DNA of 64,000 nucleotides from Pelodera strongyloides (GCA_036852015.1 JAANDG010000600.1:1-64000); one strand, 5' to 3'. Shown: positions 42,901-56,077, numbered from the stretch's first letter. The notes: generated by a model not told the origin, from the letters alone. Made by a program: numbers and translations.

Positions 42901-45900
42901 AGTTCTTTCATATTATTGTTATTTTTTTTGTCGCGTTGATTCTGTGGCTACGTTTTCTTTTCTTGTTTGTAGGCTTTTGGAAGTCTAGGAAATAGGGAGT
43001 ACATAAAATGTGTTAGTGCACAGCATACCATGAGGACTATGAGCCGTATGAGCACAATTGTGGCCACGTGGTAGTCCTAACGACATTCTTTGCAAATGTA
43101 GTAATGGTTGTGAAGCACGTGCACTATTTAAATTAGCCACAGCCAATTGAGCCAATGTTAAGGGCAATGCTTTAAGTTTGTAGAGAAATTGCTGATAATG
43201 AGCTTGCAGAGCCACGAGACCTCGGACCACTCGGTGTGCTCGTCGATCAGTCACTGTATGAGATGTCTAGTGCAAGGTTCACTACCGTCGAATCCTTTCC
43301 CACACCAGTTGAATGATCAGGAGGTAGGTAGTTTTGTCTGTTTTTTTTTGTGCGCTTGCACCATGTTCCTTTCCTACTGATCCTGAGGCCGTACGCCGTA
43401 TTCACCAACACGCAGGGAGCCCTCCCTGGTCTCCCCAGGGAGCTAAAGAGTGCGAGAGGCGAGAGGAGAAGAGATTCAGACTGCTCGTGAGCCTAGGGAG
43501 GGGCTCCCTGTGTGTTGGTGAATACGGCCTCCGTTGTGAAAGAACAGAGGGGTGAGATGTTTTGTGTTAGTTATAGTGTGATTAGGAATGTAGGTAGGTG
43601 CTTTATATTTTCCGCGAATCTCATTCATTGTATTCTAGATGGCAGCCATTATGCATAAATGGGAAACTCGGTTGTCTACGCCGGAATTCTTCACTGTTTC
43701 ATGCTCCCGGCTACAGTCGTTTATTGAGGTATTATCTTCATCTTGTTGTCTTGTATCTTTTGTGTATTCGTTACTGGATACGGATTTTATATGTATCTAT
43801 TTGCTTTTCACGCGCATGTGTTAGTTTTTTTTTGAATAGTCGGTTGATTTTTGCAGGTTTCTGCTTGCTTCCTCCACCCGGAGCCATGCTCTAGCGATGC
43901 AAAAGTACCGGTTCGAGTTTCTCTCACACTCCACTCACATCAGCCAATCACATTTTCTGGTACGCTACTGGTTATATTTATTCGAATATTTGAATATTTT
44001 TTATACTCATTAAAAGAGCGCAACCCGTGAGAGAAGATGAAAAACGATATTTCCTAAGTTCCGAATGGTCCCATTTGTAGCTTTGGTAATTGAGATTATG
44101 TATGTAGTATCTAAGTTTGACTGGTTGGTTCTCCTTACCTTACATTAGTCATCAAAATGAGCTGAAGGTGGTGGTTTGGCATTACTTTGCAGTTTTTAGC
44201 ATTCGAGTCTCAGCTTTGTATTTTAGGCATTCGTGTATCATGTGACGTGTTTGGACGTCGCCAAACACCAGATGATATGTGTCCGTTGAATGTCTACAGG
44301 TGAGTGAATATTTGAATAGTTGTTCGGACTTCGGACAGAACATATTAATCATGCATTACAGTGTTCATTGGTTCATGTTTCCTTTATTATGTTTATTGTG
44401 AAACATTGGATCTCTATCGATTCGAGGGGCATATTTTGTGACGTATCTGTAGTCTGCATTGTTTGCGATTTCGGTTAACATCAGTTTAAAACGTTTGATT
44501 GAAGACAGAGTACGCAGCATCTGCTAGTGTGCATTCATTCGTATGCATTACCGGTTTACGTTCAGTTACAAACAACCGGAAGTAATACTATACTGTCTTT
44601 GGTCGGTTTAGTTTCATGTCTTTTTTACGTTCAGAAGCAACATTGCGCTACAACCGTTCAAAAAACAGCACCTGTACTTTGTGGTCGACCTGTCCGAATC
44701 AACGAAACCTTTGTTAGAGGATCAGCTGCTTATCGTGAGTTATTTTCTCGATTGCATGTAAGGTTCACGCGATCGTCCAACTTCTGCGTGCGGCATCATT
44801 GGAGCCGCAGGAATCCGCTCTGTACTGCTAATTTTGAGATCATTTCCCCCATTTGCGCGTTCCTGTAACTGAGTTATATTATTTCTTTTGTTCTGCAAAG
44901 TAGGGTAGGAAAGTATAGTTTTGTTTGTGTGGCTCGCGTAGCGCAGTAAAGACCTTGCATTTTACTTTCTCTGCAATAGTCAGTTGATCCCGTTTAGTAA
45001 TAGTTATGTATTTTGTTCGGCCAACAAGCCATTTTGTTTCCTTTACAACACAGTGTGGATCTCCTTGTTTTAGGTGCAACGTGTGTCGCTGGAGTTGGGC
45101 GACCGACAATCGCGTATGTTCGGAACTTTGGACTGGGAAGGCTCGGCTCTTTCAAAAGACGCCGTGGCACTGATGAGCCCAGGGCATAAAGGGCAGTCGA
45201 GTGTTAGGTATGGCGAGCATTTACATATTGTAGTGCGTTGCTCAACCGGGAAGGCGCTAGTGCCAGACAAATGACGGGGGATCGGACTCGCTTTTAGCCC
45301 CAGGTCCACAGCTGAAACTTTTGTTTTTACCTGTTCGCTAATAGGTTTCTTATTGTATTGTGCACTTTTCACTTATAGTGATGTCCTGGTGCCTTGGCGC
45401 TTACTCTAATTGCTTTTCTAGTTAATTAGGGGATTGATTTAGTTTGGACCCATGTGATGGTGATGGTGATGAGTGTAATTGGTGAATCTACCTGAAAATA
45501 GTGCAATACCATATGTAAAAGGGGCACTTCGTTTTCTTGTTTAGAATCGTCGGTCTGGTGGGCGGCGTAGTGAACGTGGGTGTTTCTGACGTCGATTGCC
45601 TGCTCGCTGAAGTCACCGAGGTGGAGTTGATCCTGAAAAACGAGAGCAACGTGGAAATATCACAACTGAGGTAGGATTTCTGGGAACTTGGGACATTAGA
45701 GATTTTCAGCGTGTCCAATTCATTTGGCGTGCTGCTTGCGCTGATGTTCATTTAGTTCTTTAGTATAGCACATATCCCGACGTCATTGCAAACTCTTTCG
45801 CGTCTTCCCTGACCTCAGAGGCCGTATTCACGAACACGCAGGGAGCTCTCTCTAGGCTCATGAGCGCTCTGAATCTCTTCTGCTCGTGCACTCTCTACGC

Positions 45901-48900
45901 ACTCTTTAGCTCTCTGGGGAGGCCAGGGAGGACTCCCTGTTTGGTGATGAACATGGTCTCTGACCTCTGTGGCTGAGAGTAGATCACCAAAAACGGTTGC
46001 GCCAATGTCTTGAATTGTGGTGGAGATTCCAGCAGCTGTTCTGAACTATTTTCGGACTTTTCTTAGGTTGGAACTGACTAGAAACTCTCCGGATGCACCA
46101 CCTTCCGTACTGTTCGTCGATGACGACAACGAACTGCGGCCCGATATAAACGTGTTGGTTGCGGAGGGATTGAAGAGTGGGGAACAGGTTGGTGAAGGTG
46201 TACTTGTGGTTGTTTTTATAATTAATATTTTAATTTTACATTTTACTCCAAATTTGTCGGATAGATTCATAGGATACATGATACAGTAAAGTTATGATAT
46301 GTTTGGTTCCTTTGCCGACAGCTATTTTTTACTTCAGAATCCAGTCAGTCCAGAATTGTGTTTGCGTTGTTCGAGTGTCGGTGTCGGACACTTATGCCTG
46401 GGCGAAATTTAAAAGCTTATTTGTTGTTACATTTTAAGGTTCCGCTAGTGGTCCGGCTCTCATCTCAGCTGCTTGAAAAGGTTCAATTAGTGCTAGAGGT
46501 GAGTGAATTAAGATTCCCTCTATTAACATGCTATAAATCATTAAAAAACCTAAATTCAGTGTGTGTGTGTGTGAGAGAGAGAGGATAATGTCTAATGATA
46601 ACCTTCGTCGGCGTCCTTCAGCTATACATTTTAGGAAAGCAATGGTCTCTGCCTAGGGGCATTAATGCTTGACCTTTGGTCCTCTTTTAGACGTCATTCA
46701 CCATTTCTGGCGAGTCGAAAGAGCGTCGAGGGAAGATTCCGTTGTCTGTTACGGCCAGAGACCCATTCACTGTACGAAGCCAGGTCCTATCGTCCAATGT
46801 GAGTGATCTTCTTATTATATAAAGCAACACAATTTGTTTATTTGGTTATACCGGGCACTTTACGAAAATTTACTTGTCAGTTCTTTGATATGAGTGTAGG
46901 CCAAGTGGCCAAGGTTTCTTACGTCTTCGACGTGTTTTCGTGCGTTGTGACATACACTTTGAGGATGCGCTGCCGCTGCGGGAGTATTATCCTAATAAGC
47001 ATTGTAAGCCAAAACCGATCATAGAATCAGGATATGGATAGTGTTTCGATCTATACGGTGCGATTATTACCATGTACCATTTCAGGGGTTTCCATACACA
47101 AATGTGCTCAATAAAAGCACAAATGTGTTGAAAGTGGATCTTCTGAGCCATGCCGATCTGCATATCACACATATTGAGTGGCTTTTGGTGAGGTTTTAGT
47201 TTTGTTTATGATTCTACGTTTCTTTTCATGAGCAGTATTTTTCATCGAGAACTTTGATAATAATAAGTGAAAGATTAGCAGACCATCTTAATTTATGGGG
47301 TAATGGGGTTTCCTGTTCGCGAATCGCACAATATCAAGTGCCCGTCCATGTTCAAGTCATTTTACAATTTTACCTGCACGTCAATTGCCTACCGTAACCC
47401 TTCGTAGTATCTGCAGCTCGGTTCCCTTTTGCTACTGTACAAATGTACTGAAGTTTTTATGCATTTTACAGTAATATTTAGAGCGTAATTTAGTATGTAT
47501 CCAGTGATACAGTAGTATCTCTAAGTTTAGAGTTAAACTTGTCGAACAATCATTTTCTCTTCATTATAGGCGGATGTGGTGAGCAATGCCGCGGAAGTGT
47601 CACATCCGAAAGCATTTGAAGATCCTGGTAAGCTTTGTTTTGCGAACTTGGTTTTCGTTAATTGGTTCGTTCTTTATCGTTCTGAGTTTTTCAGTGATAT
47701 TTGTGAATTCCTAATCTCCTAGCTTTACTGTTTTCTTTTCTTTGACACTTTGACCACGTAATTATTGTGAATGAGACGAACATGCCATCAACCATAACTA
47801 TACTCACTATAAAGTACGGTAGGCACGTGCCTACCGCACTTCATTAACTACGGACGTCCCCCGTGGAGAGAGTACCTTTTCTTGATATGATTGCTATACT
47901 GTAAAATGTATGGTCGTTCATGTTCTTGTTCTTCTTATGGGACTGTAACTTTGATGCCGCTGGTCATTTGTTTCGTTTTTCTTGTGCGCACCTTTTTGAT
48001 TTTTATTATTATCGGGCAAGTATGAATTCAGATGTGGTGCTCTGCGATGAAGTGATCTCCTACTGTGTACCCATTCATGTGGACAGTGAGGTGGACTCGG
48101 TGGAGAAGCCGTTGGGCAGGCTGGCGGTTATGTGGAAGAGGTGGGTGGTGTCAGACATTTATGTGGAACAGGCGGGCGGTGTCAGATTTTTATATGGACC
48201 AGGCGGGCGGTGTCATACAGTGGAAGAGGTGGGCGGTGTCAGACAGTTATGTGGAAGAGGTGGGCGGTGTCAGACAGTTATGTGGAAGATGTGGGCGGTG
48301 TCAGGCAGTTGCGTGGAAGATGTGGGCGGTAGCAGACTGCTATATCAGGGCATATATATTTCGCGCGCGTATATTAAGATGGTCTGTTATTGTCGGAAAC
48401 GTACTGTATGGATGAACATTTGTCTCAAGTATATAATAGCTTCCCTCCGTTGTTATGTTGCTAAATCGGGATATTTGGTGCTTGATTGCGTACAGTTTTA
48501 TGCCCAGGAAGGTTACGTACATAATTAGATTGTAACTGGGAGTTTCCTTTTTCGTGCAACTAGGAAAACATTGGCATGTCCTTGGCCTTGGCCCACTGCT
48601 TGCCCTGCTCTTGATTAGGAACATATTATTTTGTACACAATGTATATGTTACTACAGTAACTCTGTTGAATGTATTGATTTGAGTTTCTGAGCGTGCAAG
48701 ACAATCGTTGTGAAAAATGTTGCTATTGATGTGGTATCTTTGTAAGCGTACAAGATTGACAATCGTAGTGAACAGTGTATTCACAAGAATTTTTCATTTA
48801 GAGTTTCGGCTCCGTTCCCCGTGCGTTCGGTGGTCCCCTTGTGTCGGACGTACATTGCGCCGACTCCGTTGTCTGTTGATGTGAAGGTGATTACAATTAT

Positions 48901-49745
48901 CTTGTTGTTTGTGAACTGCGTAGGTTCAGGCTTACGAAGGAGCTTGGGTAGCTACGCCAATTGTAAATCATTTCTTGTGTGTGTTAGCTAATTGTAAGTA
49001 GGCGTGTGTGTGTATAATGCTAACAGTAAGAAATGTCTTACCTACATACCTTATCTTACGTTCAGGTATGGTAAGGCAAGGTAAAGTTATTATTCTTGTT
49101 GTTAGTGTTATAAATATTATGATTCCTGTGGTTTAGGTAAGTCCGTCCATGTGCGAGATGAGGCTTCCGATCCAACTGGCCTACACGCTGACAAACAACA
49201 CGGACCTGCCGATTGATTTGACCGTGCAGCTAGACCTCACCGACACGTTTATAATGGCTGGGGAGAAGGTGGTACGTGGTTTTTAAAAGTTAAAGCGGTA
49301 TGACACGGTGATTGTGAGTAGCATTGTGTTCCATTTCCGCTCATTGGAAACCAATTATACCTTAGTTAACGGGGTTCCGGACGTTCCGGTACTTTGATAG
49401 TCATCTGGAGGGTTATGTCTTGTATTGTAGTCATGTTTGTTGCCCTGCTTGCCAGCGCCAGCTGTGAAATGAATGGGAGTTTGTTTTGGTGATATGTTTC
49501 TCTCGTTTGTTTTCTCTCCTGTCACATGCTTATATTAATTTACTACAGTTAATTAAGTTTACTTAGTCCCGAAGTATGAAAAAACATTTAATTTCGAGAA
49601 TTTGAAAAATTGTATGTAGATGGTTGATGTAAAATTTACTAATTGGAATTTTTTATTTACTATGTTTACTGTTTACGCAAGTACACAATGTGCATGAGAA
49701 TACTTGGAATCGGTGTATATTTTGTCTTGTTGCACTGTGTCGAAG

Positions 49746-49793
<48 letters not shown>

Positions 49794-52700
49794 TAATAAT
49801 AATAATAATAATGATAATAATAATAATTAATAATAATTAATAATAATAATCATTCACCAATTGGTTTAGTAATATTTCTTGATTAATTCCTTTACAGCAA
49901 TGGTGCAAGATCCTGCCCGGATCGTCGCATAGTGTCAACTTGGTAGTTATGGCACTGAAAGCCGGCAAACTTCCCTTTCCCACTATAGGAATCAAGTGAG
50001 AATTCGAGTTGTATTAAAGGCTCAGGCCCACTTTTAAAAAATTTCCCCTAATTTTTTCTGAGATAAATCTCCCAAATTACTCAAACGCGGCTGTGAAAAC
50101 CGTTTTGCATAATATGCATAATTGGGGAATTTATTCGCGAAAGAAGATCCACAGCTAGTTACTGTAGTCAGCGGCCCAAAAATAGCGGAAAACGAGTTTT
50201 GTTGAAACAAATCTGTTAAAGTTGATTAAATCAATATCAAGAAGCTTGTACTCAGTTAAATTGGTTTATAAAAAATAAGTGGAAATTGACATTTGTTTAC
50301 CTTTTCGACAGTATTATGCGAATGTGGTCTGTCAGTAACATTTAAATTTTAAATTGTTTTAATCATCCTACTGTAGGAGCACGGACGTCGCGGAAAACAC
50401 GCTGTTGGACGCGCTACGCAACGTGCCGGCTACCTTGTTTGTACTGGTGAGTTTGTTTCTGTTTACTGCTTATAGTCATGGTTTTATTTTCTATTCGAGC
50501 TTATAGTTAATGATCGGTCACTTCGTAATTTTATTTAATTCCCCGCTCTCCCTCTGTTTGTTTACAACTTAAGTTGTGTATGTGATGTCTGTCAAAGTTG
50601 GACTCAAGCAAGGACTTTATGAGCTCTCTGCGTATCTTACGTTGCTTATGGGGTTTCCAAGAATGCTGAAAATTTTGGAACTACACGAGAATATTTTTTA
50701 ATTTTTCATATTATATATGCAAGTTTCGTACAGAAATGTAGTATTGACAGAATCTTTTTTTTTTTTTGGGATACTTATACTTGGAAACACCATTACGGTG
50801 TCGTATATGTTTATGTTAGTTTAGACGTTTCTGAAACGTTTCGATGGTCCCTCTTCAATCTGAGTATTATTTGATCATAAGTAGCTACGTATTATTCCTC
50901 ACGGTGTGTTTTCGTTATTCGTGGTCAGCGAGAGTCTCCCACGAGAGTAGGAATTCGGTCAAAAATAAAAACCTCATAGACTAGTATACGGTGCTCTTCT
51001 ACGTCACACCGCCTCCATTCTCATCGCTTTTTTGATATTCAGATTAGAACGTGAACCCGGGTTTTGGAAATTATGACAAGTATGAGTATGGGAAGCATTG
51101 TTGCAAATTTGATAATCTATTCTGGCATGTGGACATTAGCAGTATAAGGAAATTGGGTAGAGATTTGTGCAAAAGGTGGGAATTTTTTTGAATTTTGAAA
51201 ATTGCTCAAACCTCAAACCATCTTTTTGTGGAGGTTTATGGGATTTTGAACTTGGATGGCGGTTTGGGAATTGGGTAATTGGGGAAGTTAGTTTGTGATA
51301 TAAGAGTTTGGAGTGTGATACTGAACAGGTTACGGTATACGGTTCACTATTTCACTTGGATGTCATGGTACGTACGTAGTAAGCCGCGTGTCAATGTCGA
51401 ATTCAAATTAGAACGATTCCCCATTCTTTTGTTTCCTAATTTGTATCTGAAATACAAATCTTTCACTCAACATCAGCGGCGCCTGCCGAAATTGGAAACG
51501 TTGTTTTCTTGTTTTTGTTTATTGTCAAATTTTCACACACTACCTATATTGTTTTCCTACTTCTAATAATTACTGTAATGAAGCAAAAATAAGTAATTGT
51601 AGTTAATGAACCCGCTCCGGCCACTTTTGTTCGTTGCGTTGGCGTGAATAGCCGCAGTTTATGGCCTTTTGTGTATTGACAATTGACACATACTAGCGGG
51701 GCTCTGGTCTATTTTTTCTTGATAATTATCTAGAAGCTAAAGCTATAAAAAAATGATGGTTTAATTGTCATGCGGGCTCGGAGAATCTAAGTATTCATTT
51801 AGTGGAAGCAGTAGAACACGAGATCAATATATGAATGTGACGCGAATCATTTTTTTTTTAGTTCTCATAAAGTAGCTATAAGAAACATCAGACAGCCAGA
51901 ACTTGATGTGTGCGTATGTAGGGTGCAAATTTTGTTTTAATCAAAGTTTGTCTGTGAATTTGTGAGTTTGTAGGAATTGTATTTCCTATGTCTGGTTTAC
52001 ATCGTCTGCAAAAAACAGTTGATGAAAAATATGGTGGTTTTCTTGGAACAAAAGAAAATAACGACTAAAAGTAATTATGTATATAATAATGAATAATGGA
52101 TGTATTGTTGTTTGTGGATAAAAGTGCGATCCTTTTTCTCAATTACACTATTCACATATTCACAAATGGTGTGTGGTCAGAAGTCAGAAACAAATAGAAA
52201 AACAAACTAGAAAGGAGAAGATTCGAGGTTCGAATATTTAAAAGGGACAGACCCGCGAGAAAAAGTTTTCCTCATTTTACTTGCACAGAATGTCCGGAAT
52301 TTCAGAAATATTACTGTGAAAACTGAACTTCTTTACACCTAGAACTCGCAGAGTTATTCCCCGGCAAACTGTTCGGCCAGGTACCATAGTTATAATCAAT
52401 TTTTTCTCTCGTGGGCCTGTCCCTTTAAGTTACCTGGGGAATTCGTTACGTGTAGATTGGTTGGATACGTGCACTCCGCACTGTGAACATTAGGGAATAA
52501 GTATATTTAGTTCATTTCACAGTAAACCTAGTAGCTAGTAAGTTCCTACCTACGTAACACTTGGTTTTTACTTAATTTGTCCTGAATGGCAGCCTAATTT
52601 AATGTTGTGCCATGTTACTATCCGAAGATTTTTGAGAACAAGTTCCATACATTTTGACAGTCTTGGGCGTTTATTTGATTTCTTGTGCTATTTGCAATGC

Positions 52701-53161
52701 ATTTAAGTTGAGAAGTTCCTTTTTGATCGTCATAATGGGGGGGGGGTATTATGAAAGTCATACGTTGGGTTCAGTGGTGGTTTTTTTCTTTTCGCTCTAT
52801 GCTCTTTACTAGGACCTAGGCTCATTTTTCTACGTCTTTTGGAAAAGTTTACCCTGAAGGAAACTGTAATTGCCGGGTTACTGTATGTAATTAGATGGTG
52901 ATGTTATTTTGTGCTTGGTGAGTATGTTTTAGTGAGTGCGGAGGGCTCGGAGCGTTTGTACGTGGATTTACTTTTTCTTCTTTCATTTATATAACGAAAA
53001 ATATTACTGTATTTTTCTTTCCATAAGGTTTGAATTCTTCAAAGAGCGTCTTTTTGTAACGGGTGGTCTCGTTACAAGTAATGCTTTAAGAAGATGTATA
53101 ATTTTGTATATTTATTTATTTATTTCAGCCTCTATCCAAGGAGCCAGCAGATGCGAGTTGA
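36966..53161 (+). CDS. TRAPPC11: Trafficking protein particle complex subunit 11 (foie gras)
   Basis: TRAPPIII subunit for ER-to-Golgi traffic. I read 33 exons (1093 residues; human about 1130): 36966-37029, 37545-37729, 37913-38061, 38452-38635, 38896-39005, 39355-39457, 39759-39824, 40013-40096, 40454-40526, 40852-40973, 41236-41328, 41965-42072, 42329-42441, 42820-42889, 42973-43011 (uncertain end), 43210-43323 (uncertain start), 43639-43728, 43857-43959, 44227-44299, 44635-44734, 45074-45207, 45545-45670, 46067-46187, 46439-46498, 46691-46798, 47086-47187, 47570-47627, 48032-48140, 48802-48886, 49137-49271, 49898-49995, 50377-50446, 53129-53161. Marks: QQLVFLTGIDPANRPVH near the N-terminus, VPALISIFLDLEWD, ASERAADFC, foie-gras domain about 260-520, Gryzun-type beta domains about 590-1075, ending LFVLPLSKEPADAS. 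All phases agree. The start is the ATG of a short first exon. Confidence 0.94.
37043..37221. mobile_element. MITE, family R1, in TRAPPC11 intron 1
   Basis: TTAAAGCGACATAACGACCGG at the left and CCGGTCGTTATGTCATGTCTTTTAA at the right (one extra CATGT). It begins only 13 bases after the splice donor of exon 1 and contains ATATGCAAATTAG. Confidence 0.85.
41430..41823. mobile_element. MITE, family R2, in TRAPPC11 intron
   Basis: About 394 bp between the exons at 41328 and 41965. Right end CCGGCTTGACATTCCCCTTAA; left end TTAAAGGACATGTCAAGGGG. Internal words GGCTTAGCTCTGTCCACACG and CGTCCCGTGGACAGCAATTT are found in reverse at 61885-62251. Confidence 0.8.
43384..43530. mobile_element. MITE, GAGGCCGTATTCACC family, copy 2
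   Basis: TGAGGCCGTACGCCGTATTCACC at the left has a small internal duplication; right end GTGTGTTGGTGAATACGGCC. GGGAGCCCTCCCT and AGGGAGGGGCTCCCT lie inside each end. In the TRAPPC11 intron between 43323 and 43639. Confidence 0.85.
45817..45964. mobile_element. MITE, GAGGCCGTATTCACC family, copy 3
   Basis: AGAGGCCGTATTCACGAACA at the left and TGGTGATGAACATGGTCTCT at the right, more decayed than copy 2. Its centre (CGCACTCTTTAGCTCTCTGG) matches copy 1. In the TRAPPC11 intron between 45670 and 46067. Confidence 0.8.
48128..48345 (+). repeat. 31-bp minisatellite over a TRAPPC11 splice donor
   Basis: About seven units of a sequence like TTATGTGGAAGAGGTGGGCG plus GTGTCAGACAG. The first unit contains the end of exon 28 (coding for VMWKR, ending at 48140) and its donor GTGGGT. 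Later units repeat both the exon end and a donor-like GTGGGC. The unit is 31 bp and contains no stop in any frame, so three overlapping frames stay open through the array. Confidence 0.85.
48346..48801. other. Rest of TRAPPC11 intron 28
   Basis: AT-rich sequence with no repeat that I recognise. Confidence 0.4.
49747..49850. repeat. ATA/TAA microsatellite in TRAPPC11 intron
   Basis: About 100 bp of AATAAT repeats with rare C and G interruptions, ending 47 bases before the exon at 49898. Confidence 0.9.
50000..50210. mobile_element. Diverged R3-like repeat
   Basis: TTAAAGGCTCAGGCCCACTT at 50,014, then GCTGTGAAAACCG and TTACTGTAGTCAGCGGCCC. The order resembles R3 but the identity is low and the right end is missing. 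Confidence 0.4.
50447..53128. other. Large last intron of TRAPPC11
   Basis: 2.7 kb between LFVL and the final 10-residue exon. It contains R3 at 52238-52428, a G run (GGGGGGGGG) near 52,737-52,746, and AT-rich DNA. An ORF at 51279-51566 has no family match that I know. Confidence 0.6.
52238..52428. mobile_element. MITE, family R3, complete copy
   Basis: Left end TTTAAAAGGGACAGACCCGC and right end GTGGGCCTGTCCCTTTAA, with TTGCACAGAATGTCCGGAAT and GAGTTATTCCCCGGCAAACT inside. About 190 bp. Shares order with 19559-19725. Confidence 0.85.
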
Positions 53162-53527
53162 ATATTGGTTCACGTATCTCTTCTTATACAACCGTGTAAG
53201 TAATATGTATAGCGAGATGAGAAAATTGTATGAGCACTGTAAGTCTGATAAATACCAAGTTGTGAAGTCTTACCATGGCTGCCACTTTGCAAGTACGCAT
53301 ATTTATTTATTGAGTTACGTTTTTATTCTTAGCTTTGCTTTTTTTTTATTCTGCGTGATGTATGTAAGTTTGTGTGCAAGTTATAAAAATATGTATGTAA
53401 AATTATTTGTAAGTAGCTTTTTAAATTAGTATAGTGAATAATGTTCCAGTATTGTGATAAAACCTGTGTTACGACCGCTTGTGTAGTGCATTTATAGAAC
53501 TGTAAATTATGAGAAGAACTCGTTTGC

Positions 53528-53616
53528 TAAAGCGGTATAACAGGCGGTTTTAGTAACGTATTTTGGACGCTGTATTTCCGTGTAGTGTTTCAAAAACCGG
53601 CCGTTATATCGCTTTA
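53528..53616. mobile_element. Short MITE, family R1
   Basis: 89 bp: TAAAGCGGTATAACAGGCGG at the left and CCGGCCGTTATATCGCTTTA at the right. The left flank reads C before TA and not T, so this copy supports a TA target. Confidence 0.85.
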
Positions 53617-54525
53617 AAGAGTTTGTTGACCGTGCCAGGCCAGGTGATAGTTTTTTTGTATGTATTTGCGTGGATCATGATTAACTGCTATTTTCTAGTT
53701 TTTAAATTATTATGTAGAATTTGACCGTTTAGAAGAGTACGTATAAGTGCATGATACTACTATCCTGTCTAGAATCCGGTGTATATTTTTTTAGAACATT
53801 ACTGTGTATGATACTGTATTATTCTAACATAACTGTATTAGGGATCGGTTTTATACTATTTAATTATCTCCAAAATTGTGATGTTCAGTAGTGCAGTTGT
53901 TGGTTTTTTCGAGGTGATTTTGTATTGATAATAAATTCTTGTAATTGATGTTTATTCTGTTGTTGGCTTGGTGTATGTGGTGAAGTGGTGTGGAATGATA
54001 AATTCAGTTTTCGAATTTATTAGATTAACAATTTTTACTCTCCGTTCGCGAAACCGCGGCGACCCAATTTCGAGCTTATAGGGTGGCGCGATTGCTTCGC
54101 CGCCTACCATTTTAGGCTGTAGGTGCGCGGCACAACCAGTGAATTGTTAGCTATGCTCATTATGGTTAGCAATGTGTTCCCTAAATATTTATGTTGCGCG
54201 CCATGTTTTTCCAATTTCTAATTCAGGGAATTGTTGCAATTATTTCAATTTATTGAATATTTGGTATATTTATAAAAAGAGTTTATTTTGACGTTAGTGT
54301 ATCCCGTTGTTTTTCCTCCGTGTCTGTGCGTGTGGGTGTATGGTAAGAAAATAGACTTACATAGAAAATAGACCTAGACTTACATGTTTGGGGAAAAAAA
54401 AGTTCGCAGTATTGAAAATACATGTTGGTTCAAAAATACGGATGTAAGTTACGATAATTGTGCGGCTCGGCGCGTGCTTCGGATATGGCAAGTTTCGGGC
54501 GTTAGAATAGGATACTACTTGGCTT

Positions 54526-54672
54526 TTAAAGCGAAATACCGGCCGGTTTTTGAAAAGCATCGTGTACACCTGCATGCATGCATCATATTCAAATGAGTAT
54601 AATTTAGAATAAAAAACCGGCCCCAAAAGCATAAGTGCGTAGGAATGTAGTTGTTCGTGTTTCAAAAACCAT
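54526..54672. mobile_element. MITE, family R1, right end truncated
   Basis: TTAAAGCGAAATACCGGCCGG at the left; the right side stops at GTGTTTCAAAAACCATAAAT. Confidence 0.75.
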
Positions 54673-54870
54673 AAATCATAAAGCATTGGAAGCGCAGGAC
54701 TAGTGGTACGTAAAAAATTGTCAATGAGAGGATATAACAGGAACAGGATTGGTGGTAATCATAAATGAGAATACTGTAGCGAATGAAGCTCAAAACAGGG
54801 GAAGTTGTACCAGTGTCAACCCCAAAGAGGTATCATAATGTTAACAGCCCCCGCAGTGTTACTGAACCTC

Positions 54871-55043
54871 TTAAAGCGATATAACGACCGGTTTTTGAAA
54901 TGTACATTGGACAACTACATGCCCATGTGGTGTATACAAATGAGTATAAGCGCAGTAATTTTCATTTTATTTCAATTAGCATACAATACATCGGAATACA
55001 GCGTCGAGCATATGCTTCAAACCAGGCTGTAATACAGCTTTAG
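54871..55043. mobile_element. MITE, family R1
   Basis: TTAAAGCGATATAACGACCGG at the left and CCAGGCTGTAATACAGCTTTA at the right, 173 bp. Confidence 0.8.
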
Positions 55044-56077
55044 CACCACCACAGAATAACCGAAGTCAACCGAAAAATAATGTTTTTCAGATAGAGCAGT
55101 GTGTTAAAAGAGCATCGTTTTTGTTTTCCCGGAACGGCTCGGAGTTCGAAATACATTTCTATGTCATTTTCTTACTGTAATACTAACCATTACTTTTCGT
55201 ACTCGTGCTGTAATCATGCAATTACTGTAGGTAATTAACTTGGTAAAGATAGAAGATAGAAGAATACTCATTTTTTTAGAACTCGTGTAAAACTGGTCTA
55301 CTACTGTAATTGGAGTTTTAACATTAATTTTAGGTTTCGGTTTACGGTTTTTGTTTGCGTTTTGCAAAAGTGTTCGTTTATCTTCGTGCCTCAATTCCGT
55401 AAAACAATAAATTATAGGTGTCGTGGCATTGTTGAACCCAGTTTTACTAGACAAAGGTCTAATTTCAAGCTAAAGGCCAGAATTATGCTCCGGACTTTGG
55501 GTTTAAAGAAACGTGTATTTCACAGGGGAAATGCGTCACTTAAAAGCGTAATAGTAGGTGGCAGCTAGATGACTACTGAAGTAGTTTTGACGTGCGGAAC
55601 GAGCTTCTTTTCCCTTTTGAAATGACGATGACCGAGATGTATTGCGCATTTTTAAATTTAATTTGTTGGAGGTGAATAGTTGAGTTTTGATCAAGTTCGT
55701 CACGAGGGTAACTTCACGCGCTCGATAGGGAGGGAGAGCACGGTGACACGTCGAAGTCATTAGTCACAGAGGAGCTGTTCGAGAAGATACTGTACTGCAG
55801 ATACTGTACTTCGAGAAGATAATTTACTGTATCAGGAGATAATACTGTAGGATGGTTGTAGATACATCACGAGATGATATGACACGGTACAATTATTGTA
55901 TGTACTTTATGATGAGATACTGTAGAGATGGTGAAGATACTATGGAAGGAGGATACTGATTAGTGTACAATATAGCACGGTAGGGCTGATGTGCGAGGAA
56001 CTACTGTAATATGCAACGTCTTCAATCGAACCTCGCTTCGAACTTGTGACAAATAATTGTTCTTTGATAGCTGTGGA

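Noticed and set aside
47920..48528. 202-codon ORF as an independent gene
   Set aside because: It is TRAPPC11 exon 28 plus a read-through of the minisatellite and intron.
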